In this document: positions 8,007-16,423 of the stretch, in pieces | How positions within the stretch are numbered: the first letter of the stretch is position 1 | Layout of the letters: every line of letters begins with the position of its first letter | Origin: Marinobacter salarius | Lineage (GTDB): Bacteria > Pseudomonadota > Gammaproteobacteria > Pseudomonadales > Oleiphilaceae | Direction of reading: 5' to 3' | Length of the DNA stretch: 64,000 bases | NCBI RefSeq assembly: GCF_032922745.1 | Contig: NZ_CP136693.1 | Coordinates: 2,046,001-2,110,000 of the forward strand | Made by a program: the position numbers and the translations under genes | Notes under the pieces: model-generated | The model's input: only the letters and a program-made list of their open reading frames with translations | Database searches by the model: none | Told to the model about the DNA's origin: nothing

Positions 8007-8738
8007 ACATATTCCTACCAGCTTCAACCCGAAAAAGTCCGCGCGGAGTTTTTCCGGCTTCTTCCCATCTCGTTATTTGTGGTGGCCTTTGGTGCTGCCT
8101 TCGGATTGGCGGCCATCCAGAAAGGATTGGAGCCACTGCAGGCAATACTCATGAGCACCACGGTATTTGCGGGCGCTTCCCAGTTTGCCGCTGTCGATAT
8201 GTGGGGTAGCGAGGTGTCGCTGATTCCTTTGATGGCCGTCGTGTTCGCCATTAATTCCCGCCATCTGCTGATGGGGGCCTCCCTGTACCCCATGCTCAGG
8301 GATGTGTCCCCGGGTCGGCGCTATGGCTTACTGCTGCTCCTGACCGACGCCAACTGGGCCGTGTCCGCGCAGGAATACCAGAGTGGTAAACGGAACCTGG
8401 AGGTTATCCTCGGCGGTGGTCTTGTGCTGTGGGTGGCGTGGATTATCGGAACCTGGCTGGGGGTTTATTTCGGTGGCCTGCTGCAGAATCCCAAGTCTCT
8501 GGGCCTGGATATGGTGCTGGGTTGCTTCCTGCTGGCCATGGCACTCGGCGGCAACAAATCCCCCCGAACCCTTGTGGCCTGGACCGTCGCGGCAACCTCA
8601 TCGCTGGCCGCCTGGAAATGGCTACCGCCCAATACCCACGTGGTTGTCGGTGCGTTGGCAGGTGGCGCTATTGGTTTTTTCTGGATGGAAAAGAAGTCTG
8701 AAGCACCGGAATCTGTTGAAGAGGGACGTTCATCATGA
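7995..8738 (+). CDS. azlC: AzlC-family branched-chain amino acid exporter, large subunit
   Basis: A 247-residue inner-membrane protein with about seven or eight hydrophobic segments. Family landmarks include LPISLFVVAFGAAFG, the STTVFAGASQFA stretch, and FAINSRHLLMGASL. AzlC with AzlD (YgaZ/YgaH in E. coli) exports branched-chain amino acids. The ATG overlaps the azlD start by ATGA at the other end, so the two are translationally coupled. No strong ribosome site precedes this ATG. The first 12 bases form a perfect palindrome (ATGAACGTTCAT), noted separately. Confidence 0.9.
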   Translation: MNVHTYSYQLQPEKVRAEFFRLLPISLFVVAFGAAFGLAAIQKGLEPLQAILMSTTVFAGASQFAAVDMWGSEVSLIPLMAVVFAINSRHLLMGASLYPMLRDVSPGRRYGLLLLLTDANWAVSAQEYQSGKRNLEVILGGGLVLWVAWIIGTWLGVYFGGLLQNPKSLGLDMVLGCFLLAMALGGNKSPRTLVAWTVAATSSLAAWKWLPPNTHVVVGALAGGAIGFFWMEKKSEAPESVEEGRSS

Positions 8739-9058
8739 CGGTTGAAACCACGGTTGCTGGCACTCTGGCCCTGATCGCCATCATGACGCTTGTCACCCTG
8801 GCGACTCGCTTCGGCGGTGTGTTCCTGATGTCGTTCGTAACGATCAACCCGCGCATCGAAAGCTTCATCAACACCATGGCCAGTTCGGTGTTGATCGCGA
8901 TCATCGTCCCCATGGCGGTAAGCGGCGATGCCGGCTCATTGGCAGCACTGGTTGTCACCGCTGTTATTATGCTGGCAACGAAGAAGCCTCTCCCCGCTAT
9001 CGCAGCCGGTATCGCTGCAGCAGGGCTAGTCCGCTATGCAGGAATCACCGCGCTCTAG
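8735..9058 (+). CDS. azlD: AzlD-family branched-chain amino acid exporter, small subunit
   Basis: A 107-residue protein with about four transmembrane helices, matching the AzlD/YgaH family in size and in the TLATRFGGVFL and ITAL-type ends. It overlaps azlC by four bases (ATGA), the usual pairing for the two-component AzlCD exporter. The stop is followed within 25 bases by the large hairpin repeat element that may end transcription. Confidence 0.88.
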   Translation: MTVETTVAGTLALIAIMTLVTLATRFGGVFLMSFVTINPRIESFINTMASSVLIAIIVPMAVSGDAGSLAALVVTAVIMLATKKPLPAIAAGIAAAGLVRYAGITAL

Positions 9059-9078
9059 GGTTTTCCTCCGAATCAGGG

Positions 9079-9182
9079 CGAGGCAGGGCAGGTCTCCCAA
9101 AAATGTGCGGAGCCATGGATGGCGGAGCCCAAGCGTACATGGATGTATTCAAAGCGTTTTTTGGGAGACCTGCCCTGCCTCG
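9079..9182. repeat. Structured hairpin repeat element, copy 1
   Basis: Two perfect 25-base complementary arms (9079-9103 and 9158-9182) enclose a 54-base loop. The loop begins TGT, contains CAAGCGTACATGGATGTATT, and ends AGCGT. The loop is closely matched by a second element at 31554-31647, although the arms differ. It lies between the convergent azlD and DUF3750 genes, and its right arm covers the last codons of the DUF3750 gene. It may act as a bidirectional terminator or be a mobile non-coding repeat. Confidence 0.8.
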
Positions 9183-10006
9183 GCCGCCTCAGCGGCACCA
9201 GTTTGAGGCACAGCGTCGGTCTCAGGCTCAGAGTTCGAGCCAGACGGTTCATGCATCGGATTGGTGCTGCGGAACGCCAATTCGCCGACTCCGGGGAGTT
9301 TGATGCCAAGCGCCAACGGGTTGATGCCCATCGAGAGCCCCAGAATGTTCAATTCCAGTCCTTCCCGAACACCGGCCAGAATACCAAAATAACCACCGAG
9401 CGATAGTTGATAACCGCTGCCGCCAGGTACCTCGGACACAACGCCATTTCCCAGATAATCCTTGCCAATCGCGTGGTTGGGCAGGGCCACATCCATTTCC
9501 GGAATCTGACGGATCACCCAGGCGACGAAGGTGTTGCTGTTGGGGCCGGGCCAGGCGGTGTATTCCGTTGGGTATGGGTAGCGGTCAATCACCTCATTCA
9601 GCTGATCAATAATCCGCTCGGCCTGCTCACCGCGGATATCCGCAATCAACGTCGGCGGCGCGCCATACCAGGCACGATCCGGGTCGTCTGGCCGGGACTG
9701 GACCACGTAGTGACGCCAGCCCGTGACTTCATGAACATAATAGCCATCGGCGCCCGTCTCTTTGGTGCTGATCCAGGTATGCAATGAGAAATACCCCCGC
9801 CAGTTATAGGCACGGGCCCCGTAGACCTGAACCACCGCCGCTTGCTCCTGCTCCGGGCGTGGGGCAATGCCCGCGCTGGAGCGGTCTGCCGTTCGCCAGC
9901 TCCCTGAGTCCTGGAGGCCGGCGCAGGCGGCCAGGAACAGCGGGCCGGCGAGCAGAAGTGACAGTGTCAGGGTGAAACCGATAAAACAGCGTTTGAAGGT
10001 TTTCAT
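9149..10006 (-). CDS. DUF3750 family lipoprotein
   Basis: A protein of about 285 residues with a lipoprotein signal: a positively charged start (MKTFKRC), a hydrophobic core, and lipobox LAAC. The mature part carries the conserved DUF3750 block, with YGARAYNWRGYFSLHTWIS, WRHYVV, and YPYPTEYTAWPGPNSNTFVAW. The NSNTF(V/I) motif is reminiscent of papain-like cysteine peptidase folds, but the activity is unproven. A start at 10072 would add 22 residues; the internal ATG is preferred because it begins the signal peptide. The C terminus (rich in A, E, S) is encoded partly by the arm of the hairpin repeat, which may have extended or replaced the original end. Confidence 0.8.
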   Translation of the reverse strand: MKTFKRCFIGFTLTLSLLLAGPLFLAACAGLQDSGSWRTADRSSAGIAPRPEQEQAAVVQVYGARAYNWRGYFSLHTWISTKETGADGYYVHEVTGWRHYVVQSRPDDPDRAWYGAPPTLIADIRGEQAERIIDQLNEVIDRYPYPTEYTAWPGPNSNTFVAWVIRQIPEMDVALPNHAIGKDYLGNGVVSEVPGGSGYQLSLGGYFGILAGVREGLELNILGLSMGINPLALGIKLPGVGELAFRSTNPMHEPSGSNSEPETDAVPQTGAAEAAEAGQVSQKTL

Positions 10007-10199
10007 CTGAATCCGGAAACGTTGAATGACCCATGTTTTGCGATGGTACGACGAAAGAAACTCAGAGTTCATTCATGCCGTAAAGTTCCCGTCGCCCGTG
10101 CTCTTGGTCATTTGATGGTCACGGTTTACTGGTATACGCTGAAAATACAGGCATTCGAAGCACTTGCCTGACACTTACAGCCTTGGAACAGGAGGCGTC

Positions 10200-10415
10200 A
10201 TGTCCGACCATCATGTTTACAAGAAGGTGGAAGTGGTTGGCTCTTCGAAGAAAAGTATCGAGGATGCCATTGAGAATGCGATTGCCGAATGCAGCAAGAA
10301 TCTTCGCAACATCGAATGGTTCGAGGTGCAGGAGACGCGCGGCCATGTGGTCGACGGAAAAGTCGGACACTATCAGGTCGTGCTCAAGATAGGCTTCAAG
10401 ATTGAGGGAAGCTGA
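10200..10415 (+). CDS. Dodecin flavin-storage protein
   Basis: A 71-residue dodecin: VYKKVEVVGSS, a single helix with SIEDAIENAIAE, and LRNIEWFEVQETRG followed by GKVGHYQVVLKIGF. Dodecins form hollow dodecamers that bind flavins stacked on the conserved Trp (Trp40 here) and buffer free flavin. AGGAGG seven bases before the ATG fixes the start. It is divergent from the DUF3750 gene and precedes pncB. Confidence 0.93.
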   Translation: MSDHHVYKKVEVVGSSKKSIEDAIENAIAECSKNLRNIEWFEVQETRGHVVDGKVGHYQVVLKIGFKIEGS

Positions 10416-10496
10416 CATCCGGTAGATGCCATCAGCTTCAGTGGATGACTATTCCGCATTCGACGCTACGCAACTGGAAGAGGAGGGCGCGGAACT

Positions 10497-11852
10497 GTGC
10501 TGAAACACCCCCCGGTTGTAAAAGAGACTGACCTGCCTCTGCTGGTGGATCTGTATGAGCTGGCTATGGCCCAGGCGTACTGGTCCGAAGGCATGAACGA
10601 GAACGGGGTTTTCAGTCTTTTCTTTCGCACACTTCCTGAGAACCGTAATTTCGTTCTTGCCTGTGGCCAGCAGCACGTGGCCCATATTATTGAATCTCTC
10701 GCCTTTACCGACGAACACATAAAGCGCCTGGAATCCCTGGGCAGGTTCCAACCCCGGTTTCTGGACTGGCTGCGGGAATTCCGCTTCAGTGGTTCTGTAC
10801 ATGCGATTGCGGAAGGAACGCCGGTATTCCCTCAGGAACCCTTGCTGGAAGTGGAGGGGCCTGTTGCCGAGGTTCAGTTGCTGGAAAGCCTGGTGATGAA
10901 CTACGTGCATCTGGAATCTGTGCTGGCCTCCAAGGCGGTCCGCCTGATATTCGCGGCGCAAGGCCGGCCGGTCGTCGACTTCGGGATGCGCCGCACCCAT
11001 GGTATGGACGCGGCACACCGAGGTGTGCGCGCGTACCGATTCGCCGGCCTGGCCGGAACCAGCAATGTCCTGGCAGGCCTGGATTTCAACATGCCGGTAT
11101 ACGGCACCATGGCACACAGCTTCGTTCAAGCCTGTACAGGTGAGATGGAGGCGTTCAGAACCTATGCCCGGCTCTACCCGGGCACAACACTGCTGGTTGA
11201 TACCTATGACACCCGCTCGGCGGTGGCGAGGATCATCGATTGGCTGCAAGAAGAACCGGAGGTGCGCATTGGTGGTATCCGCCTGGATTCCGGCGACCTT
11301 GCCTCGGACGCTGCTGAATGCCGACGTATGCTGGATGAGGCGGGCCTTGGCGATGTAAAAATCATGGCGAGCGGCGGTCTGGATGAATACAAGATCGCGA
11401 CACTTGTCTCCGACAACGCCCCCATCGACGGCTTCGGTGTTGGCACTGCCATCGGGGCCTCGAACGACGAGCCGGCATTGGAGCTTGCCTTCAAGCTTAC
11501 GGAGTACGCGGACCTGCCAAGAATGAAAAACTCCCCTGGCAAGCAGTCGTTCCCGGGCCGCAAGCAGGTCTACCGTCGCCTTGATCCGAACGGCCGCCTC
11601 GCGCAGGACGTCGTTGCCGGCCGGGACGAAGTGTTTGATGGCGAGCCGCTGTTGAAGCCGGTCATGAAGCGAGGCCTGATCATCGAAGGCGCCATTCCGA
11701 CACTGGATAGTCAGGTGGACAATGCGAAGCGGGCGTTGGATGCCCTGCCGGGCCAGTTTCGCTCGCTGGAGCCTGCACATGAAAATCCGGTTGTGATCAG
11801 CGACTTTCTCAGGGCATTGCAGCGGGACACGCTGGCAAAGGTTCGGGGCTGA
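10497..11852 (+). CDS. pncB: Nicotinate phosphoribosyltransferase
   Basis: A 451-residue enzyme converting nicotinate and PRPP to nicotinate mononucleotide, the first step of the Preiss-Handler NAD salvage route. Family landmarks are LVDLYELAMAQAY at the start, VFSLFFR, the DFGMRRTHG segment, DTYDT, and GGIRLDSGDL leading into an ASGGLDEYKI phosphate-binding region. The start is GTG with AGGAGG about 11 bases upstream. NAD salvage fits with the two NAD-consuming sirtuins in the window, though no linkage is shown. Confidence 0.93.
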   Translation: MLKHPPVVKETDLPLLVDLYELAMAQAYWSEGMNENGVFSLFFRTLPENRNFVLACGQQHVAHIIESLAFTDEHIKRLESLGRFQPRFLDWLREFRFSGSVHAIAEGTPVFPQEPLLEVEGPVAEVQLLESLVMNYVHLESVLASKAVRLIFAAQGRPVVDFGMRRTHGMDAAHRGVRAYRFAGLAGTSNVLAGLDFNMPVYGTMAHSFVQACTGEMEAFRTYARLYPGTTLLVDTYDTRSAVARIIDWLQEEPEVRIGGIRLDSGDLASDAAECRRMLDEAGLGDVKIMASGGLDEYKIATLVSDNAPIDGFGVGTAIGASNDEPALELAFKLTEYADLPRMKNSPGKQSFPGRKQVYRRLDPNGRLAQDVVAGRDEVFDGEPLLKPVMKRGLIIEGAIPTLDSQVDNAKRALDALPGQFRSLEPAHENPVVISDFLRALQRDTLAKVRG

Positions 11853-11890
11853 CTGAAAGGCAGAGGTGCGAGATTCCGCGTGGCCCGGGA

Positions 11891-12544
11891 TTACCGAAGC
11901 ATGCGCCGTCTGATGGCGCCAACCAACTGGTTCAGCAGTTCGCGGGATTGGCCCTCGTAAAGCGTGTGAAACTTTTCTTTCTGCACCTCTCGTTCATGGC
12001 TGGTGTTCGACGACAGGGAATCCTTGCGCAGATCCATGAAGTGGCAGGCGGCCAGATGGGCTTTTATATGGTTGTCAATCAGTTGCGTAATGAGCCCATC
12101 GACGTCGTCATGGCAAAAGGGGCGTACGCGATTGAGGGTACTGCGTGCGTCCAGTGCCGCCTTGCGGGCTTCCAGACGTAATTCGCCGGCCGGTTCATCA
12201 GACTCCACAGAACGCAGGAACATGCCCAGCTTGTCGTGCAATAGCCAGACCAGAGGCCAGATGGCTTCGTAAGCGGCCTTTTCAGCAGAGAACTGCTCAC
12301 TGGCAATCGGGTTTCTTCCGGCTTCCGTGGAGTCGGGGCCATTGAACTGGGACACGCGTATTTCGTCCATGTCATGCCACAGGCTTTCGACGCGCTGCTT
12401 CACGGTGTCACTCTGTTCAGCCGCGGCCCGCCTGGCGGCGGAGGCCGAAAACAGGGCGACAATTGCCACAACGAGTGCGGCAATTGCGATGAAGAACGTC
12501 AGCTGTGTTGTCGCGAGAAAGTCGAAAAGGTAGTCCATGTCCAT
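11891..12544 (-). CDS. Unknown single-pass membrane protein
   Basis: A 217-residue protein with one N-terminal hydrophobic helix (about residues 13-33, LTFFIAIAALVVAIVALFS). A charged helical cytoplasmic region follows, including SDTVKQRVESLWHDMDEI and a basic C terminus (AIRRRMLR). I do not recognise the family. The helix-then-coil layout is like many bacterial membrane-anchored proteins of unknown role. It lies downstream of the DUF482 acetyltransferase gene on the same strand, 41 bases away, so it may be co-transcribed. A second ATG two codons in could also be used. Confidence 0.65.
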   Translation of the reverse strand: MDMDYLFDFLATTQLTFFIAIAALVVAIVALFSASAARRAAAEQSDTVKQRVESLWHDMDEIRVSQFNGPDSTEAGRNPIASEQFSAEKAAYEAIWPLVWLLHDKLGMFLRSVESDEPAGELRLEARKAALDARSTLNRVRPFCHDDVDGLITQLIDNHIKAHLAACHFMDLRKDSLSSNTSHEREVQKEKFHTLYEGQSRELLNQLVGAIRRRMLR

Positions 12545-12585
12545 GGCTGCCCGCTCCGGTAAGTGTCTGCACGACCCCTGGCTTG

Positions 12586-13755
12586 CTACTGGTTCTGCTC
12601 GGTCTGTCTGAATGGCAGCGCCTGCAGGGCATCTTCAGTATAGGCCATGACATGCTCCGCTTCTTCGCTGGTAAACCTTTCGATGGCGTCGCGAAAACCG
12701 GGGTGCATAACGCCATGCCAGGAATGGGTGATCACCGGCTCAAACCCCCGAACCAGTTTGTGCTCCCCCTGCGCGCCAGCATCGAAGCGTGCCAACCCCA
12801 GCTGTATGGCCAGTTCAATGCCTTGATAGTAGCAGGTTTCAAAATGCAGGTGGTCGAATTCCTCCAGGCAACCCCAGTAGCGCCCGTAGAGCGTATCCTC
12901 GCCCGTCAGGAATAGCGCACCGGCGATCATCTCACCCTCTTTTACCGCCATGACAAGGTGAAGATGCTCCGCTTGGCGGTCTTTCAGCAGGCGGAAAAAG
13001 GCCTTGTTCAGGTATGGCCGCTGGCCCCGTTTCAGGTAGGTGGCCTGGTAAAATACGTGGAAGGCCGCGAGCACATTATCCGGGATATCGTCTCCCGAAA
13101 AATGTCGGAATGAAATGCCCTGATCCGCAACCTGTCTTCTTTCCTTGCGGATTGATTTGCGCTTGCGCGACGTCAGCCGGGCGAGAAAGTCCTCGAAGGT
13201 GTTGTAGTCGTGGTTGTGCCAGTGGAACTGGCAGCCGATCCGGTGAAGCTGGTCGCTTCTGTCCAGCAGTGCCTGGTCCTGGCGATCCGGGAAAAGCAGG
13301 TGCCAGGAGTGGGCCCCCAGGCGTGTGGTGATGGCATCCAGCGCATCGTGGATTCGTGCGGGCGTCATCCACTGGCGAAGGGTTTCCGAAAACAACAGCC
13401 GTGGCCCCTGGCAGGGTGTGAACGGAATGGCAATCAGCAGCTTGGGATAGTAATCCATGCCATAGCGCTGATAGGCATCGGCCCAGGCCCAGTCGAAGAC
13501 GTATTCTCCCATGGAGTGAGCTTTCAGGTAGGCCGGAGCCACTCCGGCAAGCCGGTTGTCCAGGTAGAACGCCAGATGGGCCGGTTGCCAGCCTGTCGCG
13601 GTGTTTGTGCAGCCAGACTCTTCCAGTGCAAGCAGAAACTCGTGTTGAAGAAAGGGGTTATAACGGCCGACAAACCCGTTCCAGTCTTGCGGATGGATGT
13701 CATCAATCGACTGGACGGGGCGGATTGTCAGTTCTGCGGTACCGGGTTCTGGCAT
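12586..13755 (-). CDS. DUF482 / FemAB-like N-acyltransferase (GNAT superfamily)
   Basis: A 389-residue cytoplasmic protein of the COG3146/DUF482 group, distantly related to FemAB and GNAT acyltransferases. It shows the family core NPFLQHEFLLALEESGC, GPRLLF, the basic LTSRKRKSIRKERRQV region, and ETCYYQGIELAIQLGL with GAQGEHKLVRGF near the C terminus. The substrate is unknown; the family is often named a peptidoglycan biosynthesis protein without proof. It is followed by the unknown membrane protein. Confidence 0.82.
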   Translation of the reverse strand: MPEPGTAELTIRPVQSIDDIHPQDWNGFVGRYNPFLQHEFLLALEESGCTNTATGWQPAHLAFYLDNRLAGVAPAYLKAHSMGEYVFDWAWADAYQRYGMDYYPKLLIAIPFTPCQGPRLLFSETLRQWMTPARIHDALDAITTRLGAHSWHLLFPDRQDQALLDRSDQLHRIGCQFHWHNHDYNTFEDFLARLTSRKRKSIRKERRQVADQGISFRHFSGDDIPDNVLAAFHVFYQATYLKRGQRPYLNKAFFRLLKDRQAEHLHLVMAVKEGEMIAGALFLTGEDTLYGRYWGCLEEFDHLHFETCYYQGIELAIQLGLARFDAGAQGEHKLVRGFEPVITHSWHGVMHPGFRDAIERFTSEEAEHVMAYTEDALQALPFRQTEQNQ

Positions 13756-13810
13756 GGTCGGGGCTTCTCCGTGGTTTACCCAGTACCATACGTCAGAACC
13801 CGGCCTGTGA

Positions 13811-14170
13811 TCACTGCTCGGAAGTGCTGTTTTCCATGTCTTTGCAGCGCTTTTCCATTTTCTTTTGCCGTTTTTCCATCTTGGCGCTGTGTTTCTCTCG
13901 CCTTTCCTCGTGGATCTCGTCCCAGATCTCGCGTTGCTCGTCGGTCAGTTTCAGGCGATCCGCCATGTCGTTGCGGTGCTCTGCCCATTTTTCCTGGCGC
14001 TTTTCGTCATTGAACCAGCCTTTGCCCTCGCGCATGTTCTCGCACATCTCGGCTTTGTCGTGTTTGCCGCGGTGGTGTTCGCCGTGGTCCGAGGCCATCG
14101 CCATTGGGCTGGTCAAAAGAGTTGCTGCGATCAACGCGCTGGCAATGCGTCCGGAAGTGATGTGTTTCAT
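13811..14170 (-). CDS. Spy/CpxP-like periplasmic stress protein
   Basis: A 119-residue periplasmic protein. A signal peptide (LIAATLLTSPMAMA) precedes a His-rich start (HGEHHRGKH) and a highly charged helix. It carries the Spy/CpxP LTxxQ-like motif LKLTDEQREIW. In enterobacteria CpxP binds and restrains CpxA. Here the gene is divergent from cpxRA-like genes, the same arrangement as E. coli cpxP-cpxRA. AGGAGA precedes the chosen ATG; a longer frame upstream lacks a signal peptide. Only one LTxxQ motif is obvious, so a CpxP role is inferred from context. Confidence 0.8.
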   Translation of the reverse strand: MKHITSGRIASALIAATLLTSPMAMASDHGEHHRGKHDKAEMCENMREGKGWFNDEKRQEKWAEHRNDMADRLKLTDEQREIWDEIHEERREKHSAKMEKRQKKMEKRCKDMENSTSEQ

Positions 14171-14273
14171 TGGGTGTTCTCCTGTGTTGTAAATGAGCCT
14201 GCACGAGCAGGCCCGGTCTGAACTCACAGGGACTATGCTAGCGGAGGACGGTGTCAGGCGGCGTCAGCGAACT

Positions 14274-14289
14274 GTAAAGGTTATGCAAA
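14274..14289 (+). promoter_or_regulatory. CpxR-type box in the cpxP-cpxR divergent region
   Basis: GTAAA at 14274-14278 and GCAAA at 14285-14289 form a direct repeat with an 11-base period, close to the CpxR consensus of two GTAAA units separated by about five bases. It sits in the spacer between the Spy/CpxP-like gene and the response regulator, where autoregulation of the Cpx system would act. Confidence 0.6.
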
Positions 14290-14359
14290 GGAAAATGATG
14301 CAAATCAGTGGGCTTGTGGGAGCGTGTTAGACTGCATTCAGTCACAACGGAGGATTGCC

Positions 14360-15046
14360 ATGCAGAACCGGGTGCTGTTGGTTGAAGACGACGAGGAGTT
14401 GCGGGAACTGCTGTCCCGCTATCTGACCAATCAGGGCTTCACCGTAAGAGAAGCCGCAAACGGTCAGGATGGATTGTCACTGGCGCTGGGGCAAAACTGC
14501 GACCTGGTGGTGCTCGATATCATGTTGCCGGATATCAGCGGCCTGGAAGTACTGCGTCAGTTAAGGGCAAAAACCCATCTTCCCGTTGTACTGCTGACGG
14601 CCCGTGGCGATGAGACGGATCGAATCGTGGGTTTTGAGGTTGGCGCGGATGATTACATACCCAAACCCTGCAACCCCCGGGAACTGATCGCTCGGCTACA
14701 GGCGCTGCTTCGCCGTGTTGCCTGGGATCAGGAAGTGGGAACGGATGAATCAAGGGCCTACGGCGACTTGCGGGTCGAGCCGGTTCATCGTCGAATCTAC
14801 CACAACAACGTGGCACTGGATCTGACCGCTACGGAATACGAAGTGTTGCAGGTACTGCTGGCCCACGCAGGCAGTGTGGTACGCAAGACGGATCTTATGC
14901 AGTGGGCTCTGGGCCGTCGGCTGGAAGCCTATGATCGTACCCTGGATATGCACATCAGCAACCTCCGAAAAAAACTGGGAAATGATGACCCGCCCCGAAT
15001 CGAAACCGTACGCGGGCTGGGCTATAGCTATCGGGTGCCGGTATGA
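14360..15046 (+). CDS. cpxR: OmpR-family response regulator, CpxR-like
   Basis: A 228-residue two-domain regulator. The receiver domain has acidic residues EDDEE at 9-13, phospho-acceptor Asp53 (VLDIMLP), and Lys in YIPKP near 103. A winged-helix domain follows, with TATEYEVLQ and a CpxR-like LGRRLEAYDRTLDMHISNLRKKLG where E. coli CpxR has LGKRLTPFDRAIDMHISNLRRKL. CGGAGG seven bases upstream fixes the ATG. It overlaps the kinase gene by ATGA. Role: envelope-stress transcription control together with the adjacent kinase. Confidence 0.9.
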   Translation: MQNRVLLVEDDEELRELLSRYLTNQGFTVREAANGQDGLSLALGQNCDLVVLDIMLPDISGLEVLRQLRAKTHLPVVLLTARGDETDRIVGFEVGADDYIPKPCNPRELIARLQALLRRVAWDQEVGTDESRAYGDLRVEPVHRRIYHNNVALDLTATEYEVLQVLLAHAGSVVRKTDLMQWALGRRLEAYDRTLDMHISNLRKKLGNDDPPRIETVRGLGYSYRVPV

Positions 15047-16365
15047 CCCGGCGGCTCAGATTCCCCCTGTTCTGGCGGATCTTCCTGTCGATCTGGCTGG
15101 CTATGGCGATCACAGTGCTGATGAGTAATGTGGCAACCCGTGCCCTGATGGAACGGGAGCGAATGGCCATCGAACGACAGGTCGGTCTGCGGGAGCTGGC
15201 GCTGGAGGCTCTGGTGGTCAGGGAAAACGAGGGCCGCGGAGCGGCCTGGCGCTTCCTTAAGGAGCAGGGGCGGAGCCTGGACCTTCACCTGTTACTGATA
15301 GACGCAGATCGCCACGACGGAGACCTGCCTTCATCCATCCGCGAGCGGATGAAATCGGGTGGTTGGCACCGGCAGAAACCGGCAGTTATTGAGGTCGGTG
15401 CGGACCATCGCCTGGTGGCCTGGCCCCGCCTGGATGGCGAGGGCTGGCTTGATCCCAAGTTGTTCCGTCTCCTGGAACTGGGGCTGGCGTTCGTTATCAT
15501 CACGCTTGCCTGTTGGTGGATTGCGCGTCTGGTTTCCCGCCCCCTTAAACATATGGAATCCACCGCTCGTGCCATTGCTGGAGGGGACAATGCGCTTCGG
15601 GTCAGTGATCGCATCGCGAGTCGACGGGACGAGGTGGGTGCTTTGGCGACAGCCTTCAATGCCATGACCCAGCAACTGTGCAGTTTGCTCGATCGCCAGA
15701 CACACCTGTTGCGTGATATATCTCACGACCTCCGAACCCCCCTGACGCGGCAACGGATTGCCATTGAGCTGGCCAGTGACGGTAGCGTGGATGCGGATCT
15801 GCTGGCCTCGATCCTGCGGCAGAACGAACGTCTGGAAGCGATGACCTCCCAGATCCTGACGCTCTACCGGGTCTCGGAGCAAGGAGGCGATATCGAGCGG
15901 GAAGCCGTGCAGCCAGTCGTGGTGATCAATGACGTTCTGAGGGATGCGGCGGACTACGCCGAGCACCGGGGAGTGGATTGCCAGCTTATGGTGGATGAGG
16001 GCTGCCGCAACACGTCGTTGTTAGGGGATCGCGGGCTCATCCAGCGTGCGCTGGACAATGTCCTTCAGAATGCCCTGGATCATACGCCGCCGGGAAAGAA
16101 TGTGCATGTCGCGCTGCGCTGTGATCAACGGCACTTGTTGGTGGAAATACGGGATGAAGGCCCAGGTGTGCCTGAAGACGTTCTGCCCCATCTCTTTGAG
16201 CCCTTCTACAGGGCTGACAAGTCCCGCGGGGGCAAGGGGTGGGGGCTTGGTCTGGCTATTGCGAGGGACATTGTTGCCATCCATGACGGCCGGATAGAAG
16301 CGCTCAATGGCGAGCCGGGCGGTTTGATGGTGGTGTTGAGATTTCCGCTCTTTACCTCTGGGTGA
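15043..16365 (+). CDS. cpxA: Sensor histidine kinase, CpxA-like
   Basis: A 440-residue inner-membrane kinase. TM1 is near residues 8-28, followed by a periplasmic domain of about 110 residues and TM2 near 148-167. A HAMP linker, the H-box ISHDLRTPLTR, the N-box NVLQNALDH, and ATP-lid motifs DEGPGVP and GWGLGLA come next. Architecture and length match CpxA (457). It is translationally coupled to the regulator, and the divergent CpxP-like gene supports an envelope-stress role. The periplasmic signal cannot be read. Confidence 0.88.
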   Translation: MTRRLRFPLFWRIFLSIWLAMAITVLMSNVATRALMERERMAIERQVGLRELALEALVVRENEGRGAAWRFLKEQGRSLDLHLLLIDADRHDGDLPSSIRERMKSGGWHRQKPAVIEVGADHRLVAWPRLDGEGWLDPKLFRLLELGLAFVIITLACWWIARLVSRPLKHMESTARAIAGGDNALRVSDRIASRRDEVGALATAFNAMTQQLCSLLDRQTHLLRDISHDLRTPLTRQRIAIELASDGSVDADLLASILRQNERLEAMTSQILTLYRVSEQGGDIEREAVQPVVVINDVLRDAADYAEHRGVDCQLMVDEGCRNTSLLGDRGLIQRALDNVLQNALDHTPPGKNVHVALRCDQRHLLVEIRDEGPGVPEDVLPHLFEPFYRADKSRGGKGWGLGLAIARDIVAIHDGRIEALNGEPGGLMVVLRFPLFTSG

Positions 16366-16423
16366 AGAGGATAGAAAGGCTTGCTGTTGGCCTCATGATG
16401 GCTGTGTGTCAGGAACTGGTTTT

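Noticed and set aside
10449..11780. A 443-residue open frame opposite pncB
   Set aside because: Antisense shadow of a clear enzyme, with low-complexity composition.
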